From NCBI GenBank assembly GCA_023397475.1, contig JAEWUD010000017.1, positions 1 through 51,678 on the forward strand: a stretch of DNA of 51,678 nucleotides, in the 5' to 3' direction. Under the pieces are notes generated by a model that searched no databases, was not told where the DNA came from, and saw nothing but the letters and a program-made list of their open reading frames with translations. Shown here piece by piece: positions 49,329 to 51,678 of this stretch. Within the stretch, counting starts at the first letter, position 1, and each line of letters begins with the position of its first letter. Source of the DNA: Bacillota bacterium (lineage in GTDB: Bacteria; Bacillota; Clostridia; Saccharofermentanales; Saccharofermentanaceae). The translations under genes were made by a program, and so were the position numbers.

Positions 49329-51678
49329 TTATTTACGGACAATCTCGCGCATCTCGAATGCCTCAACAATATCGCCTTCCTTGATGTCGTTGAAACCGTC
49401 AATCGAGATACCACACTCGTATCCGGCAGCAACTTCTCTGGCATCATCCTTGAAACGCTTGAGCGAGGCAAGCTTGCCTTCGTGTACGACGATGCCCTCG
49501 CGGACAATACGAACTTCTGAGGAACGCAATACCTTACCGTCTGTAACATACGCGCCGCCGATCGTTCCGACATTGGAAACCTTGAAGATCTGACGGATCT
49601 CAATATGTCCGAGAATCGCTTCTTCGAACTTCGGTTTGAGCATTCCCTTCATCGCTGCCTGAACATCCTCGATCGCGCTGTAAATGACACGATAGAGCTT
49701 GATATCGACATTGTTTTCCTTCGCCTTCTCCGCAATTCCCGTTCCGGGGCGGACATTGAAGCCGATAATAATCGCATTGGAAACGTCTGCCAGAACGATG
49801 TCCGACTCGGTAATCGCACCGACACCGCCATGGATCACGCGTACACGGACCTCTTCTGAGGTCAGCTTCTCCATCGCCTGGGTTACCGCCTCAACAGATC
49901 CCTGAACGTCCGCCTTGATAATCAGGTTCAGATCCTTGACCTCGCCTGCTGCCAATGTCTGAGACAATGTCTCAAGCGTCATACGCGAGCTCTTTCTCAG
50001 CTGTTCCTCACGCTGCTTCACGCGGCGCTTCTCAACAAGCTGTCTGGCTACCTTATCATCTGTAACGGCATAGAAGATCTCTCCGGCATCGGGCACCTCG
50101 GGCAGACCGAGAATCTCGACGGGAATCGAAGGACCGGCCTTCTTGACGTTGGCTCCCTTATCATCCGCCATTGCACGGATTCGTCCGATGATGGCACCCG
50201 TGACAAGCGTATCTCCGGAATGGAGGGTTCCGCGCTGTACAAGGACTGTCGCAACGGGACCTCTGTTCTTATCCAGTTTGGCCTCAATAACGGTTCCCTT
50301 GGCCTGCTTGTGCGGATCTGCCTTAAGATCCAAGACGTCGGCGGTGAGGAGAACCATCTCCAGAAGATCGTCAATTCCGTCGCCGGTTTTGGCGGATACA
50401 GGTACCATAACATTGGTACCGCCCCACTCTTCCGGGATAACGCCATGAAGCGAGAGTTCCTGTTTCACCTTGTCAATGTTCGCGCCCGGTTTATCCATCT
50501 TGTTAATCGCGACGACAATCTCTGTATTCGCCGCTTTCGCGTGATTAATCGCCTCAATGGTCTGCGGCATGACTCCGTCATCGGCTGCGACGACGAGAAT
50601 CGCGATATCGGTTACCTGTGCACCGCGGGCACGCATGGTTGTGAACGCTTCATGACCGGGAGTGTCGAGGAAAGTGATCTGTCGGCCCTTCAGTCGCACC
50701 GTATATGCACCGATGTGCTGTGTAATTCCGCCGGCCTCTCCCTTGACAACAGACGAAGAACGAATCTTATCCAGAAGTGACGTCTTACCATGGTCAACGT
50801 GACCCATAACGACGACAACCGGCGGACGTGTCTCCAAGCTCTCATCCATGTCTTCTGTATCGTCGAAGAGGATATCCTCCTCGGTCACCTCGACAAACTT
50901 CTCCGTTGTAATTCCAAACTCGGAAGCGATAATCGTCGCCGTATCGAAATCGATCTCCTGATTCAAAGTCGCAAGCACACCGAGCTTCATCAGCTTCTTA
51001 ATTACTTCCGCAGAGCGCTTCTGTATGCCCTCCGAGAAGTCCTTAATGGTGATATATTCCGGCAGTTGAACATGGGAGAGCACGGCTTTCGGCGGCGGTG
51101 CCTGCATGATCATCGGCTTTTTGCGGCCTCTTCTCTTGGAACCGTAAGGGGAGAACGAATCGAGAACGGATTCATCCTGGAGAATCTCCGAGGCACCGCG
51201 TCCTGAGAATTGCGCGTTAACCGCATGCTTATTTCCGGCGCGCTTGTCGGCACCCGGAAGCGCCGGCTTTACAGCGTCCTTCTTGGCATCCTTAGCGGGT
51301 TCCTTACGGCTCTTATCGTAAGCGTCACGCTGAGCGATCTTTGCCTTCTCTTTCTCTTTGGGATCGACGGCAATGTCTGTCGAAGGTTTGGCACCCGGAC
51401 GACCCGGTGCGCCGCGTCCCGGACCGCGATTCGCATATCCGTTATCATCCTTCGTACGGACAAAATCACTGTCCTTGCCGAAAGATCCCGGACCGCCCTG
51501 CGGTCTTCCGCCGGAACCCTGCGGTCTGCCGCTCTGGTATCCACCCGGTCCACCTTGCGGTCTCGATCCCTGGAATCCGCCGCCTTGGCCTTGGTATCCG
51601 CCCGGACCTTGCGGTCTTTGACCCTGATATCCGCCGCCTTGACCCTGGTATCCGCCCGGTCCCTGCGGTCTTTGACCC
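49329..51678 (-). CDS. infB: Translation initiation factor IF-2, 5' end cut by the right edge
   Basis: 782 residues are visible and the start lies beyond the window. The GTPase domain has G1 GHVDHGKTSLLD, G3 DTPGHEAF and G4 NKMDKPGAN; the C-terminal domains II-IV bind fMet-tRNA. Upstream of the IF2N region (LPEYITIKDFSEGIQKRSAE) the frame is open to the window edge and encodes a Gly/Gln/Arg/Pro-rich region with tandem repeats, then a Lys-rich stretch (KEKEKAKIAQRDAYDKSRKE). It heads the infB-rbfA-nrnA-truB-ribF block. An apparent start at 51113 is internal. Confidence 0.97.
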   Translation of the reverse strand, partial: GQRPQGPGGYQGQGGGYQGQRPQGPGGYQGQGGGFQGSRPQGGPGGYQSGRPQGSGGRPQGGPGSFGKDSDFVRTKDDNGYANRGPGRGAPGRPGAKPSTDIAVDPKEKEKAKIAQRDAYDKSRKEPAKDAKKDAVKPALPGADKRAGNKHAVNAQFSGRGASEILQDESVLDSFSPYGSKRRGRKKPMIMQAPPPKAVLSHVQLPEYITIKDFSEGIQKRSAEVIKKLMKLGVLATLNQEIDFDTATIIASEFGITTEKFVEVTEEDILFDDTEDMDESLETRPPVVVVMGHVDHGKTSLLDKIRSSSVVKGEAGGITQHIGAYTVRLKGRQITFLDTPGHEAFTTMRARGAQVTDIAILVVAADDGVMPQTIEAINHAKAANTEIVVAINKMDKPGANIDKVKQELSLHGVIPEEWGGTNVMVPVSAKTGDGIDDLLEMVLLTADVLDLKADPHKQAKGTVIEAKLDKNRGPVATVLVQRGTLHSGDTLVTGAIIGRIRAMADDKGANVKKAGPSIPVEILGLPEVPDAGEIFYAVTDDKVARQLVEKRRVKQREEQLRKSSRMTLETLSQTLAAGEVKDLNLIIKADVQGSVEAVTQAMEKLTSEEVRVRVIHGGVGAITESDIVLADVSNAIIIGFNVRPGTGIAEKAKENNVDIKLYRVIYSAIEDVQAAMKGMLKPKFEEAILGHIEIRQIFKVSNVGTIGGAYVTDGKVLRSSEVRIVREGIVVHEGKLASLKRFKDDAREVAAGYECGISIDGFNDIKEGDIVEAFEMREIVRK
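51486..51677 (-). repeat. Coding tandem repeats in the IF-2 N-terminal region
   Basis: Two 54-base units (51677-51624 and 51623-51570) encode GQRPQGPGGYQGQGGGYQ and a copy ending FQ; shorter degenerate units (RPQGGPGGYQ, RPQGSGG and RPQGGPG) follow down to 51486. The array is likely to continue past the window edge. It is a flexible linker-type sequence, prone to length changes by slippage. Confidence 0.9.

Noticed and set aside
49329..51113. infB starting at MIMQAPPPKAV
   Set aside because: The frame is open upstream to the window edge and encodes a typical IF-2 N-terminal region, so this ATG is internal.

Overview
The window looks like a chromosomal segment of a low-G+C-phylum (Firmicutes/Bacillota) bacterium of the Clostridia type with a mid-50s GC housekeeping background. 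Pointers are the HrcA/CIRCE heat-shock operon, a tRNA-dependent T-box leader, the small basic protein Sbp next to ftsZ, a PASTA-domain class B PBP, a meso-DAP-type MurE (DNPR motif), strong GGAGG ribosome binding sites and NrdR. No species is assigned. Almost everything is read on the minus strand; the exceptions are mutY, an AIM24-family gene and an open frame cut by the left edge.

Layout from left to right: 1-1950 is visibly AT-rich, poor in genes, and holds an XRE regulator plus a one-helix membrane protein behind a promoter with direct repeats. A tRNA-Leu(UAG) gene follows, beside two strong nested inverted repeats. Then come lepA, lepB, aspS, hisS and rsmE (read rsmE towards lepA). Positions 9057-9891 hold a monocistronic AIM24-family gene with its own promoter and terminator, followed by a 75-nt tandem hairpin repeat array. 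A stand-alone TrpB2-type tryptophan synthase beta gene is controlled by a Trp T-box and is divergent from mutY. Positions 13399-19960 hold the HrcA regulon hrcA-grpE-clpP-dnaK-dnaJ-prmA, with clpP inside it.

From 43461 down to 20061 there is an almost unbroken minus-strand run: mraZ-rsmH-ftsL-PBP-murE-murF-ftsW-murG-ftsQ-sbp-ftsZ (division and cell wall), then nrdR, a two-component pair, nth, recG, rsmD, coaD, a coiled-coil protein, an OLD-like AAA ATPase, a DUF4276/TOPRIM-like protein and hemW. Gaps are mostly under 50 bases and many start and stop codons overlap. The ATPase plus DUF4276 pair has the composition of an anti-phage module but sits inside this housekeeping run. The right end is infB-rbfA-nrnA-truB-ribF-lgt-rodA, a translation/RNA-modification block running into lipoprotein and cell-shape genes.

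The most unusual points are the ATPase/DUF4276 pair in a core operon, the 75-nt hairpin repeat array, truB without any canonical start codon, clpP embedded in the CIRCE operon, a dcw cluster lacking mraY and murD, and low-complexity extensions on several envelope proteins (LepB, Lgt, FtsW, the PBP, FtsZ).
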